64,000 bases of DNA from assembly GCF_000196455.1 (NCBI RefSeq), contig NC_014614.1, forward strand, positions 2,154,001-2,218,000, written 5' to 3'. Origin of the DNA: Acetoanaerobium sticklandii (GTDB lineage: Bacteria; Bacillota; Clostridia; Peptostreptococcales; Filifactoraceae). Of the stretch, positions 25,397-34,942 are shown piece after piece. Made by a program: the position numbers and the translations under genes. The notes under the pieces were generated by a model. The model did not search any database. It saw only the letters and a program-made list of their open reading frames with translations, and was not told the origin of the DNA. Positions within the stretch are counted from its first letter, which is position 1. Every line of letters begins with the position of its first letter.

Positions 25397-25732
25397 TTAT
25401 ATTTTCATAAATAATTCTATAGTTTTCATAAGTTCATCTATTGTCTCTTCAGAGTCGTCTTTTTTAATAGCATCTGCAACGCAGTGTGTTGTATGTCTTT
25501 TTAAAACCTGCATACCCACTTTTTTAAGAGCTGCATTTACTGCTGATATCTGAACAAGTATATCTATGCAATACCTCTCATCTTCTACCATTTTCTGAAG
25601 ACCTCTCACTTGACCTTCTATTTTCTTTAGCCTAGACAAAAGTTTTGCCATTTCATCCTCTGTTCTAGGGACTAAAGGCTTTTTCTGTTCTTGAAGTAAC
25701 GGCATTATTTCATCATTTTTAGTATCTTTCAT
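25397..25732 (-). CDS. csoR: CsoR-family copper-sensing repressor
   Basis: All-helical repressor of 111 residues. The Cu(I)-binding Cys-His-Cys set is visible: Cys in ERYCIDIL and His plus Cys in KRHTTHCVA. It represses its target promoter until Cu(I) binds. The ATG at 25732 has GGGAG upstream; an in-frame GTG one codon earlier is less likely. It lies 11 bp after copA on the same strand, so repressor and pump share one transcript whose promoter contains a matching operator (28245-28261). Confidence 0.92.
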   Translation of the reverse strand: MKDTKNDEIMPLLQEQKKPLVPRTEDEMAKLLSRLKKIEGQVRGLQKMVEDERYCIDILVQISAVNAALKKVGMQVLKRHTTHCVADAIKKDDSEETIDELMKTIELFMKI

Positions 25733-25743
25733 CACACATCTCC

Positions 25744-28134
25744 CTATAGCTTAACTTTTTTCAAACGAAGTGCATTGCTTACAACAGAAACACTACTAAA
25801 TGCCATAGCTGCTCCAGCTACCCAAGGCTCTAAAAATCCCATTGCTGCAACTGGAATTCCTATTGTATTGTAAAATAATGCCCAAAATAGATTTTGTCTT
25901 ATGTTCCTCATAGTTTTTCTACTTAAATCTATTGATTTTGGTATATGATCTAAATCTCCTCCAACTAGAGTGACATCTGCCGCTTCTATCGCTACATCTG
26001 AGCCAGTTCCTATAGCCATACCTATATCTGCAAAAGCTAAAGCTGGAGCATCGTTTATCCCATCTCCTACCATAGCGACTTTATAACCTTTATCTTTCAA
26101 ATCTTTTACTACATCAGCTTTTTGTTCAGGAAGTACCTCTGCATATACATTTTCTATACCCACTTGTGATGCTATTGCATTTGCAGTTCTTTGATTATCT
26201 CCTGTAACCATATAAACTGCAATTCCTAATTTATTTATTTTTTCTATTGCTGATTTTGAGCTTTGCTTTATTGTATCAGCAACAGCAATGCTCGCTGAAA
26301 ATTTCCCATCGATTGCTGCAAACATCACTGTTTTGCCTTCGTTTTCAAGCAGGGCATATTCATCCTCACCAGAATCAATATTTATGTCATACATTTTCAT
26401 AAGAGCTCTTGTTCCTATTAATACATCTTTAGCATCCACTTTAGCATGCAGGCCTTTGCCTGGTATTGCTTCAAAGCTACTTATTTCGAGCTTATTAATA
26501 TTTTTAGTCTCTCCATATAAGACTATTGCATCTGCTAAAGGATGCTCAGATTTCGCTTCGGCTGACACTATATAAGCTAAAGCACCTTTTTCATGCTCAA
26601 AATAATCTGTAACCTCTGGTTTTCCTTTTGTAACTGTACCAGTTTTATCAAGAAGCACTGCATCTATCTTATGCGTAGTTTCGAGGTACTCTCCGCCTTT
26701 GAATAGTATCCCGTTTTCTGCTCCCTTGCCTGTACCAACCATAATCGAAGTAGGAGTAGCAAGACCTAGGGCGCACGGACATGATATAACAAGAACTGAA
26801 ATAGCAACCTCTAGAGCATGAGCAAAATTCCCTTTGTCTGCTATAAAATACCATACTAAAAATGCTACAAAGGCAATAGCAACTACTACAGGAACAAATA
26901 CTCCTGATATTTTATCAGCCATTCTCTGTATAGGCGCTTTCGAGCCTTGAGCTTCCTCAACTATTTTTATTATTCCGGCTAGAGCAGTATCCTTTCCTAC
27001 TTTAGTAGCTTCGAAAGTAAAATTACCATTTTTATTTATGGTTGCACCTATAACTTCATCCCCAGAGCTTTTTTCAACAGGAATAGATTCTCCCGTAAGC
27101 ATAGACTCATCTACTGAGCTATTTCCTGAAATCACTATACCATCGACAGGAATTTTTTCTCCTGGCTTTACAACTACTACATCTCCCTTTTTAACTTCTT
27201 CAAGAGGAAGTCTTATTTCTTTTCCCTCTCTTATAACAGTAGCCTCTTTAGCTTGAAGACTAAGTAGTTTTTCAATAGCCTCCTTTGTTTTTCCTTTTGC
27301 ATTACTTTCAAGGTACTTCCCAAGAAGAACTAGAGTGATAAGCACTGCACTTGTCTCAAAATATAGGTGAGGCATATGATGTGTCCCAATTGATTTTAAA
27401 CCTTCGTATACACTGTAAAAATATGCCGCCGAGGTTCCTATTACAATCAGTACATCCATGTTTGCACTTTTATTCATTAGTGACTTATAAGCGCCTACAT
27501 AAAAGCTCCAGCCAATAATAAACTGAACTGGTGTCGCTAGTAGCATCTGAAACCACGGGTTCATAAGAATATCTGGCATAGGAAGACTTGTCTCCCAAGG
27601 CATATGCCCTACCATGGTATATAAAAGTGGTAGAGACAGGATTATCGAAATAATTAGTTTGGTTTTTTTAGTAGCAAGCTCATCCTTTTGTTTAGCCTTT
27701 TTATCTTTATCATCAGTTTTCAGCCTTGAAGGATATCCTAGCTTATCCATTTTCTTTTGAATTTCATCTAAGCTAATAAGCTTTTCGTTATACTCAATCT
27801 GAGCTGTATTAGTAGTGAGATTGACAGAAACTGAATATACCCCCTCTAATTTACCTACTACTTTTTCTATTATGCTAGAGCAAGCTGCACAAGTCATACC
27901 ATCTACTTCTAATAGCACCTTATTTTTCACAACAGTGTAGCCTAGCTTTTCAATGGTCTCCTCTATTTCCTTTAAACCTATCACGGAATCGTCAAACTCA
28001 ATAGAAGCTTTTTCCATTGCTAGATTAACATTTGCTTCCACGGCTTCTTTTTTATTTAAAGTTTTTTCAATTGCTGCAGAGCAAGAAGCACAGGTCATTC
28101 CATCTATACCTAAAATAACTTTTTTCTTTGACAT
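25744..28134 (-). CDS. copA: copper-exporting P1B-type ATPase
   Basis: Protein of 796 residues. Two N-terminal heavy-metal domains each have GMTCxxC (GMTCASC near residue 12, GMTCAAC near residue 80). Then follow eight membrane segments with the transport motif SCPCALG, the TGES actuator loop, the DKTGT phosphorylation site, SEHPLA (HP motif) and GDGINDAPAL. It exports Cu(I) across the membrane. The ATG at 28134 has GAGGTGAG upstream. It is first in the copA-csoR unit. No copZ chaperone gene follows. Confidence 0.96.
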   Translation of the reverse strand: MSKKKVILGIDGMTCASCSAAIEKTLNKKEAVEANVNLAMEKASIEFDDSVIGLKEIEETIEKLGYTVVKNKVLLEVDGMTCAACSSIIEKVVGKLEGVYSVSVNLTTNTAQIEYNEKLISLDEIQKKMDKLGYPSRLKTDDKDKKAKQKDELATKKTKLIISIILSLPLLYTMVGHMPWETSLPMPDILMNPWFQMLLATPVQFIIGWSFYVGAYKSLMNKSANMDVLIVIGTSAAYFYSVYEGLKSIGTHHMPHLYFETSAVLITLVLLGKYLESNAKGKTKEAIEKLLSLQAKEATVIREGKEIRLPLEEVKKGDVVVVKPGEKIPVDGIVISGNSSVDESMLTGESIPVEKSSGDEVIGATINKNGNFTFEATKVGKDTALAGIIKIVEEAQGSKAPIQRMADKISGVFVPVVVAIAFVAFLVWYFIADKGNFAHALEVAISVLVISCPCALGLATPTSIMVGTGKGAENGILFKGGEYLETTHKIDAVLLDKTGTVTKGKPEVTDYFEHEKGALAYIVSAEAKSEHPLADAIVLYGETKNINKLEISSFEAIPGKGLHAKVDAKDVLIGTRALMKMYDINIDSGEDEYALLENEGKTVMFAAIDGKFSASIAVADTIKQSSKSAIEKINKLGIAVYMVTGDNQRTANAIASQVGIENVYAEVLPEQKADVVKDLKDKGYKVAMVGDGINDAPALAFADIGMAIGTGSDVAIEAADVTLVGGDLDHIPKSIDLSRKTMRNIRQNLFWALFYNTIGIPVAAMGFLEPWVAGAAMAFSSVSVVSNALRLKKVKL

Positions 28135-28241
28135 AATCTCACCTCATATTTTCATTAACAAGAAGTCCACTAAAAAATATCTAAATTGGATTAGTTAATA
28201 CTCGACTATTTCTTTGAATATCAATTAACATTTACAATTTC

Positions 28242-28270
28242 AGAATACCCCCTTAGGGTATATTTGTCAA
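28242..28270 (-). promoter_or_regulatory. copA promoter with CsoR operator
   Basis: On the minus strand a TTGACA -35 (28270-28265) and TATTCT -10 (28247-28242) are 17 bp apart. Between and overlapping them is ATACCC-CCTTA-GGGTAT (28245-28261), which matches the GC-rich CsoR operator pattern. CsoR bound here would block RNA polymerase. Confidence 0.88.
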
Positions 28271-28302
28271 GAGTATTTATACTCAAGAATTAGCCAATAA
28301 AA

Positions 28303-28355
28303 AAAGAGAGTGTATTTTTATGATAAAACGTCATATCTAAAAATACACTCTCTTT
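28303..28355 (-). terminator. terminator of the REC-HD-GYP gene
   Basis: Perfect 18-bp stem (28303-28320 with 28338-28355), 17-base loop, T-rich on both strands. It lies just past the HD-GYP response regulator gene and isolates it from copA. Confidence 0.88.
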
Positions 28356-28426
28356 ACTTGAAATTAAAAAATATAATATTAATTAGCAGAAACTAAATCA
28401 ATTTAATATTTATATCCAATATGAGG

Positions 28427-29425
28427 TCACTCAGCTAGTGCAGAGCTTATTTTTTGAAACTCTGATTCTATACTTAAAAACCCCGATACAACATATGGAT
28501 CTAGCTTTTTCCCTGATTGTCTAAATATTTCTTTCACTACATCATCATGGGTCCAAGATTCTTTATACACCCTTTTACTTACAAGTGCATCATAAAAATC
28601 TGCAAGAGCAACTATTCTAGCACTTAGAGGAATATCTTCGCCATTTAATCCGTCTGGATAACCACTCCCATCCCAATTTTCATGATGACTTCTAGCAATT
28701 TCTCCAGCCATACTAAGTGTAGTTTTTCTTTGGCTCTTTGAAATAAGTGATTCAATCGTTTTGTACCCTATAAGGGTATGATTTTTTATAATATTATATT
28801 CTTCTGAATTTAATTTATCTGGTTTGAACAAAACATTATCAGGTATTCCTACTTTTCCAATATCATGAAGTACGCTAGTAATATAAATATCATCAATAAA
28901 TTTTTGATTAATTTCGAGTGGTCTTTCTCCTCGTTTATAAAGTTCTTCAGCTATCAGCTTACTATATAGCCTTATTCTTTCTATATGGTTACCTGTGTCT
29001 TCATCTCTTATTTCTGTAAGCTTCGCGAGCGCAAAAATAAGCATATCCTTGTCATTGTTGGAAATAAGTCTAAGTCCTGCCTTTAGCCTCCAGTATAACT
29101 CATGTTTTCCAACAGGCTTTGTAAGATAGTCATCTACTCCTGCTTCAAAGCCTACAATCAAATCATCTTCTCTCGCCATAGCAGTGACCATTATTATATA
29201 GGTGTAGTCATTGCCTTCATTATTTCGAATATGCTTAACCAAATCTATTCCATTCATATTAGGCATGTTCCAATCTGTAAGAACTATTGAAGGTCTCTCA
29301 TTTTCCCATATCTGCTTTGCCTCGTAGCCATCCTTGGCAGTTAATACCTTATACCCTAGCTCCTTTACTTCTATCTCCAGTAGTTTTCTATTTATGGCTT
29401 CATCATCAGCAACAAGTATTTTCAT
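28427..29425 (-). CDS. response regulator with HD-GYP c-di-GMP phosphodiesterase domain
   Basis: Protein of 332 residues. The receiver domain (1-120) has the acidic pair near residue 7 and the phosphorylatable Asp in LTDWNMP. The HD-GYP domain is complete (LHDIGKVGIPD, HHENWDGSGYPDG, ALADFYDALVSKR). It should hydrolyse c-di-GMP under control of an unidentified histidine kinase; none is encoded here. The ATG at 29425 has GAAGGAG upstream. The divergent neighbour encodes a diguanylate cyclase. Confidence 0.93.
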   Translation of the reverse strand: MKILVADDEAINRKLLEIEVKELGYKVLTAKDGYEAKQIWENERPSIVLTDWNMPNMNGIDLVKHIRNNEGNDYTYIIMVTAMAREDDLIVGFEAGVDDYLTKPVGKHELYWRLKAGLRLISNNDKDMLIFALAKLTEIRDEDTGNHIERIRLYSKLIAEELYKRGERPLEINQKFIDDIYITSVLHDIGKVGIPDNVLFKPDKLNSEEYNIIKNHTLIGYKTIESLISKSQRKTTLSMAGEIARSHHENWDGSGYPDGLNGEDIPLSARIVALADFYDALVSKRVYKESWTHDDVVKEIFRQSGKKLDPYVVSGFLSIESEFQKISSALAE

Positions 29426-29574
29426 AATAGAGCTCCTTCCATTTGAAAATCTCTAAAACTTATATTTTTTTGTACCCTTTTAAAGTATAATATACACATA
29501 TGAATAATTATAATTAATCTGTATTACATTAATAGTTGGAGTTCTTACTTGTTCCATAGATGGGAGGCATTCTT

Positions 29575-31197
29575 TTGACAGCAGATAAAATTGAATCCTT
29601 AATAAAAGAGTCAAAGCTTATGTCTTTCGCTAATCCAAAAAAATCATATAAATTAGCTGAAAAGGCTCTATATTTTGCAATATCTTTAGATTTAATTCAA
29701 CTAAAAGCGGATAGTCTACTTCATATGGCCTACGCTTGCAGAGTTATGTCTGACTACACTAAATGCTTCAGTCATGTATATGATGCCCTAGATATTTATG
29801 AAAATATTAATTATAAATTCGGAATTATGAAAGCCAAAAATATGATAGGAATAACTTATTTTTATTTTGGTTCATATTCTGAAGCACTTGAAAATTTTAT
29901 GACTGCACTAGAGATTATAAAATCTTACCCAGACCCAAATCTCGAATCTTCAATACTAAACAATATAGGCGAGATATATCGGGAAGCCAAAGACAAAAAT
30001 TTAGCTTTACAGTATTATAACAAAGCTTTAGAAATAACTCTAAAGAATAGCATCGATTTAAATTCATCCGTTATATACTCAAATATTGGTGATGTATATT
30101 TAACTAGTGGAGAAATCGAAGCCGCTAAGCAACATCTTGATAAGGCATATGCACTAGCTTTAAATCATACAGATATGATAAACCAAGCTGAAATCGAGAC
30201 AAAGCTCGGAAGAGTAATGTTTGAACTCGGAGATATATCAGCTTCTAGAGATTATTTTATATCATCTCTTATGAAGCTCAACCAAATAAATAACAAGTTT
30301 TATCTCATTGATTTACTTATTCATATGGCTATTTGCGACCAACGTCAAGGTCTTAATCCAATTAAATATTTAAATGAAGCTCTTAATCACTCTATCGATA
30401 ACCAGCTACAATCCAAAACTAGCCAAATATATAAGCTGTTAGCTGACTACTACGAAGTAATTCAAGACTATAAAACTTCGCTTCATCACTTTAAAGCCTA
30501 TCATAATAAAGAAAAGGAAATAGAAGCTATCAATCTATCAAAAAGGCTTGAAATTATTTCAATTGAATTCAATTACTATAAAGAGAAACGAGAAAATGAT
30601 AATTTTAAAAATCTAACTTCAAAACTAAAAAGAGAAATAGCTCAAGTAAATAATGAGCTCGAAAAAATAAAAAAAGAAAATATTTCTCTTACTAAAGAAA
30701 CCTTGATAGATGAATTGACCAAGCTTTACAACAGAAGAGGAATAGAAAAAATGTTTGCAGATTTAAGTCCTCAAAATAACTCAGATTTAATTTCCTGTGT
30801 ATTTCTTCTAGATATAGATAACTTCAAGCTATACAACGATTACTGGGGACATCTTCAAGGTGACGTCTGCTTATCCATGATTTCTGGCGCTTTGACTAAA
30901 CTAGCTTCTTTCGGTATTTACGCAGGTAGATATGGTGGCGAAGAGTTTTTATGTTTTACTTCTGACATTAAAAAACGTGATGTTGCCGTACTTGGAGAAG
31001 AAATTAGAAAATCTATAGAAAACTTAAAAATTCCATACACTAGAGAAAAAAAATCTAGTTATGTCACAGTAAGCATAGGTATTTCTGCTGGAAATATACA
31101 TAAATACAACTACCATGAGCATTTTGATAAGGCTGATAAAGCTCTTTATAAAGCAAAGGAAGCTGGTAGAAACTGTATTGTTTTATACACAGATTAA
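29575..31197 (+). CDS. TPR-repeat diguanylate cyclase (GGDEF)
   Basis: Cytoplasmic protein of 540 residues. TPR-like repeats fill about residues 1-330, followed by a short coiled coil and a GGDEF domain whose active site reads GGEEF (RYGGEEFLCF); the RxxD inhibitory site is not seen before it, so product inhibition may be weak. It should make c-di-GMP in response to a TPR-bound partner. Start TTG 29575 is chosen because GGGAGG at 29562-29567 precedes it; the ATG at 29560 overlaps that site. It is divergent from the HD-GYP response regulator. Confidence 0.88.
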   Translation: MTADKIESLIKESKLMSFANPKKSYKLAEKALYFAISLDLIQLKADSLLHMAYACRVMSDYTKCFSHVYDALDIYENINYKFGIMKAKNMIGITYFYFGSYSEALENFMTALEIIKSYPDPNLESSILNNIGEIYREAKDKNLALQYYNKALEITLKNSIDLNSSVIYSNIGDVYLTSGEIEAAKQHLDKAYALALNHTDMINQAEIETKLGRVMFELGDISASRDYFISSLMKLNQINNKFYLIDLLIHMAICDQRQGLNPIKYLNEALNHSIDNQLQSKTSQIYKLLADYYEVIQDYKTSLHHFKAYHNKEKEIEAINLSKRLEIISIEFNYYKEKRENDNFKNLTSKLKREIAQVNNELEKIKKENISLTKETLIDELTKLYNRRGIEKMFADLSPQNNSDLISCVFLLDIDNFKLYNDYWGHLQGDVCLSMISGALTKLASFGIYAGRYGGEEFLCFTSDIKKRDVAVLGEEIRKSIENLKIPYTREKKSSYVTVSIGISAGNIHKYNYHEHFDKADKALYKAKEAGRNCIVLYTD

Positions 31198-31203
31198 AAT
31201 TAA

Positions 31204-31248
31204 AAAAGCACAATCCTCTTATTGCATTGGTAGAAGGATTGTGCTTTT
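31204..31248. terminator. terminator after the GGDEF gene
   Basis: Perfect 14-bp arms AAAAGCACAATCCT and AGGATTGTGCTTTT with a 17-base loop, then a T-rich tract; between convergent genes. Confidence 0.88.
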
Positions 31249-31317
31249 ATTATTAATATAGCAAAGGTTTGATAAGATTATTTTCATCTATATTTTTTGT
31301 TAACGATTCAATACTTA

Positions 31318-32820
31318 TTATGCATTTACCATATTCATTTCAATATGGCTCAAAACATCCTTTATTCTCATAGAAGAAATTTGTAAATCCTCATCAGATA
31401 TTACCTCTAGCTTTGTAAGAAGCTTTCCAGCCTGTTCCTTTACTCCAGCTAGGATTAGTGTCTGCCCATTTCCTTCAAGTAGCTGCTTTATACTTTTAAT
31501 TGCAATAGCTCCTGTTGAATCCATAACTGGCATATTCATAAGATTAAGAACTATAATATCTGCATCCTCTGATTCTATTTCCAGCTTACTAGCAATAGCA
31601 TTTGAAACGCCAAAGAACAATGGCCCCTCTACAGTATAAGAAGCAACTTTTTTGCCTCCCTTTATTGAAATAGGATACTGCTTTAAGTAAACCTCTCCCA
31701 TGCTAAGTACAAATAAAAACATAGATAGAAGTGTTCCAGCTGCAACAGCGATAACCAAATCACTAAATACAGTTAAAAGGGTAGTTACAATTATAACACT
31801 CCCTGCACGCTTAGATGCATATGTAAACTTTCTGGTTGCACTGTACTCTACCATTTTTATAGCTGTCCCCATTAGGATTCCACCTAAAACAGCTAGAGGT
31901 ATTTGTGACGCTAAAGGTGCAAACTTAAGTGTAATTACAAGTAAAATTATTCCATGAAGTATCCCAGAAAGCCTAGTTCTTCCTCCTGCATTTACATTTA
32001 CTGCAGATCTTACTATAGCTCCTGTTCCAATAAGTGCTCCAAATAATGTAGCTACAGTATTTCCTATACCTTGTCCTATTATCTCTTTATTCGAATGGTG
32101 CTTGGTTTTTGTCATCTCATCAACCACAAGAGCAGCTAGAAGAGATTCAATACATCCAAGCATTGCTAGTATTATTCCTGATTGGATTATATCAACCAGC
32201 TGATTTGCTGGAAATGATGGTAATGTAAACTGTGGCAATCCACTAGGGATAGCTCCAACTAGCTCTCCCCCTGGAAGCAAATAGGTTCCAGCAACTGTTC
32301 CTACAATAAGAGCCATTAGAGATGCTGGGACTTTTTTTGTTATAAAAGGAAATAAGAGCATCACTGCTATCGTTATAAGTGCAACAACAGGACCCGTTTC
32401 AAAATATGGTATCATTTTCAAAAATATCAAAAATCCAATCCCGTTTGTAAATCCAACAATTACGGGTTGAGGTATCAAGTGAATATACTTTCCAAGCTTC
32501 AAGCCTCCAATTAAAATCTGCGTGACTCCTGCCACTAGCATAGCTGCAAATAAAGCTTCTGCTCCAAATTTTTCGTAGAGCTCAATTAAAACCACTGTCA
32601 TAGCTCCTGTAGGGCCATTAACCTGAGCTGGCGTACCCCCAAATAAAGTCGATAGAATTCCTGTAATTATAGCTGAATAAAGACCAGCCTTCGCTCCTGC
32701 TCCAGATGCTACTCCAAGAGCTAGTGCAAGAGGCAGCGCTACAATTGCTGTTGTAAAACCTCCCATAATATCTCCTTTTAGATTTTTAATATCATAGGAG
32801 AAAAATGATTTTGTTTCCAA
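31318..32820 (-). CDS. SulP-family anion transporter with STAS domain
   Basis: Protein of 500 residues with the SulP membrane core (about 25-385; IVALPLALALGVASGAG, PTGAMTVV) and a C-terminal STAS domain (VLNLMNMPVMDSTGAIAI). The family carries sulfate, bicarbonate or other anions; the substrate cannot be read here, though a sulfur-related role would fit with asrABC elsewhere in the window (inference). Translation starts at TTG 32820 with an AAGGG site; an internal ATG (GDIMGGF) is an alternative but would cut into the conserved N-terminus. Confidence 0.9.
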   Translation of the reverse strand: METKSFFSYDIKNLKGDIMGGFTTAIVALPLALALGVASGAGAKAGLYSAIITGILSTLFGGTPAQVNGPTGAMTVVLIELYEKFGAEALFAAMLVAGVTQILIGGLKLGKYIHLIPQPVIVGFTNGIGFLIFLKMIPYFETGPVVALITIAVMLLFPFITKKVPASLMALIVGTVAGTYLLPGGELVGAIPSGLPQFTLPSFPANQLVDIIQSGIILAMLGCIESLLAALVVDEMTKTKHHSNKEIIGQGIGNTVATLFGALIGTGAIVRSAVNVNAGGRTRLSGILHGIILLVITLKFAPLASQIPLAVLGGILMGTAIKMVEYSATRKFTYASKRAGSVIIVTTLLTVFSDLVIAVAAGTLLSMFLFVLSMGEVYLKQYPISIKGGKKVASYTVEGPLFFGVSNAIASKLEIESEDADIIVLNLMNMPVMDSTGAIAIKSIKQLLEGNGQTLILAGVKEQAGKLLTKLEVISDEDLQISSMRIKDVLSHIEMNMVNA

Positions 32821-32917
32821 AGCTTACCCTTCTTTCGTTAATATGTATTTTAGCCTATCCTTCTCTATTCTATAACTTAATGTATTTTATTGCAATCTTT
32901 TAAAAAAACACACTCAA

Positions 32918-32942
32918 AAAAACCTGCAGTATGCAGGTTTTT
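32918..32942 (-). terminator. terminator of the DUF2325 gene
   Basis: Perfect 11-bp arms AAAAACCTGCA and TGCAGGTTTTT with a 3-base loop, just past the DUF2325 stop codon. Confidence 0.85.
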
Positions 32943-32974
32943 GACTAAGTAAGAAATATTTTGTATACAATATG

Positions 32975-33283
32975 TTAAGATGTTTTTTGAGGGCAGAACT
33001 TACATGTCTGGCAGCTATTTAATCTCATTGCCAAATCACTACAGGCACGTCTTGAAAAAATACATGGAATCTCTTTCTTTCTAGCCTTCTCTTTAACATT
33101 TTCTGTAAGTCCGTGTTCAATAAAGTCATAGAAGACTATAATCATATCTATTTCATCAGGGATGTCATAATTTCTCATGCCTTTTTTTCTTCCTGGCCAA
33201 TGTATATAATCATTTATTCCATAACTATTTAAAGTATCAGGAATATTTCCTAATCTATCAGCTCCAACTAGCAATGCTTTCAT
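32975..33283 (-). CDS. DUF2325 protein, Fur-box controlled
   Basis: Protein of 102 residues with the Rossmann-like DUF2325 fold (MKALLVGADRLGNIP, DMIIVFYDFIEH, IPCIFSRRACSD). A cysteine-rich tail, SCQTCKFCPQK, may bind a metal or an iron-sulfur cluster. Function is unknown; relatives occur with ferrous iron transport genes in clostridia. GAAGGAGG precedes the ATG at 33283. The promoter has a perfect Fur box, so it is probably made under iron limitation. Confidence 0.85.
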   Translation of the reverse strand: MKALLVGADRLGNIPDTLNSYGINDYIHWPGRKKGMRNYDIPDEIDMIIVFYDFIEHGLTENVKEKARKKEIPCIFSRRACSDLAMRLNSCQTCKFCPQKTS

Positions 33284-33308
33284 AAGAAGCCTCCTTCATC
33301 ATTGTTAA

Positions 33309-33323
33309 TGATAATTATTATCA
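33309..33323 (-). promoter_or_regulatory. perfect Fur box
   Basis: TGATAATTATTATCA is an exact 7-1-7 Fur operator (TGATAATNATTATCA). The promoter is readable on the minus strand: TTGCAT (33368-33363), 17 bp, TATACT (33345-33340). The box lies just downstream of the expected RNA start and 26 bp before the DUF2325 ATG, so repressor binding would block elongation or loading. Confidence 0.9.
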
Positions 33324-33447
33324 TAAATTTATTATTATCAGTATAAACCATAAGTAATAGTTATGCAATATTTTAATTTTATTTAATCAGAAAAATTGAG
33401 CCATCTTTATTAAAAGCTTCTAGCTTCTATAAACATGACTCAAAATT

Positions 33448-34743
33448 TTAGGCTGCTATTTCAAGAGATGAAAGTCTCTTTCTAATATTATTTTTAATTT
33501 CTACTAACTCCTCAAATTCATAAAAGAATCTAATTTTTTGCTCCCAAATTTCATTGCCCATAGGCTTTTCATTTATCACAAAATAAGCAAAGGATTCTGC
33601 AATATCTTCGCTTGGGCTTGTAGCTGCATAATCTGTAACAAAGGAATTTTCATGTCTTAGAAAAAATTTGTATCTTATATCTTCATTATCGAGGTTTTGA
33701 ATTATTCTTGATTCATCAATTGAATAAGTCCAAAACCTATTATAAAATTCATTCAGGTAGGAGTCCTCATTAAAACTAATATCCTCCTCAAAATATTTTC
33801 CAAATGAAGGCTCTGAATTATATATAGCTTGAGTGTCATTCAAAGTTATAACGTGAGCCAGTTCATGCACTATAGTAAAATAAAAATCTTCCTTTAGACT
33901 ATTATCTTCCATGTTAATAGAATCTTCTATATCGATAGCCATATACCATCTACTTGCTTTGTCATCTATATAATTTACATAGGCAAGCGTTTCATCCTTT
34001 CCGTCAGAATATACAATAAACGAGTCTAAAGATGCTAAGAGATTTGTACCTAATTTATCCTTGATTTCTCTCCAAATTTTATCATAGGTTTCTAGCTCAG
34101 AAGACGTAGGGTTACTTTCAATAATTGGCAAAAGAGGTTCTAAAACTAAATTCTTCTGTAAATTCAAGCTAAAATATGCCTTCATATCTATAGGATCTAA
34201 GATATACTCTACAAAAATATCGCTGTTAATCTCTTCGTAGTTATCTATTATGGTCTTTATATCTTCAATATATGAATAATCCTCGGAAGTCTCGTACTTA
34301 TCATAAAGTGTATTAATATCATTATAATCATTTTCAGATACCATGGTCTTTAAGCGGCTGAACATATTATCGAGCCTAGATTTATTTAAACTTTTATTGT
34401 CAGTCAGTTTTTCTTGATTATCCGTTTCTGATAATAAAACTTCGTCTTCAGACAGATATTTATCTGTTAATCTATTTAAGGCTTTATTATAGAAGGTTCT
34501 CAAATTTTCTTCTTTATAGCTTAAACTTACAGAGCTTTTTTCTAATCTTTCTTTTTCAAATTTATCTATTCTTTTGTATATTAGCTTCAAATAATCTCTT
34601 TCATATGGCTTTATACCTTCGGATAATAAGCCTAAACTTTGATTAAACTTATATTCATCCATTGTAATAAAAAATACATTAAGTAAAAGCTGATATACTA
34701 TAACTATCAAGAGCATGGCTATCCCTATGCTAATTTTTTTCAT
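33448..34743 (-). CDS. membrane-anchored metallopeptidase-like protein
   Basis: Protein of 431 residues with one N-terminal membrane segment (about 5-27) and a large, probably extracellular part. A zinc-protease motif HELAH is at residues 293-297, and an SEDIAESFAYFV segment at about 378-389 could give the third ligand (Glu). The N-terminal half is charged and helical. I do not recognise the family; substrate unknown. The ATG at 34743 has AGGAG upstream. It is monocistronic. Confidence 0.7.
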   Translation of the reverse strand: MKKISIGIAMLLIVIVYQLLLNVFFITMDEYKFNQSLGLLSEGIKPYERDYLKLIYKRIDKFEKERLEKSSVSLSYKEENLRTFYNKALNRLTDKYLSEDEVLLSETDNQEKLTDNKSLNKSRLDNMFSRLKTMVSENDYNDINTLYDKYETSEDYSYIEDIKTIIDNYEEINSDIFVEYILDPIDMKAYFSLNLQKNLVLEPLLPIIESNPTSSELETYDKIWREIKDKLGTNLLASLDSFIVYSDGKDETLAYVNYIDDKASRWYMAIDIEDSINMEDNSLKEDFYFTIVHELAHVITLNDTQAIYNSEPSFGKYFEEDISFNEDSYLNEFYNRFWTYSIDESRIIQNLDNEDIRYKFFLRHENSFVTDYAATSPSEDIAESFAYFVINEKPMGNEIWEQKIRFFYEFEELVEIKNNIRKRLSSLEIAA

Positions 34744-34942
34744 TCACTATTCTCCTATCAATTATTTTGATTATATAATACCACTAATAGTTATAATAAA
34801 AGTTATAATATTCTTACAAATTATAATTCATAGTTAAAATTAATTTATTTTTGAACTTAGTTTTGTTTTATTCATAATTTATGTATAATTAATATGTTAA
34901 GCAAGTATTTACTGTGTTCTTCAAAATTATTAGGAGGCTGTT

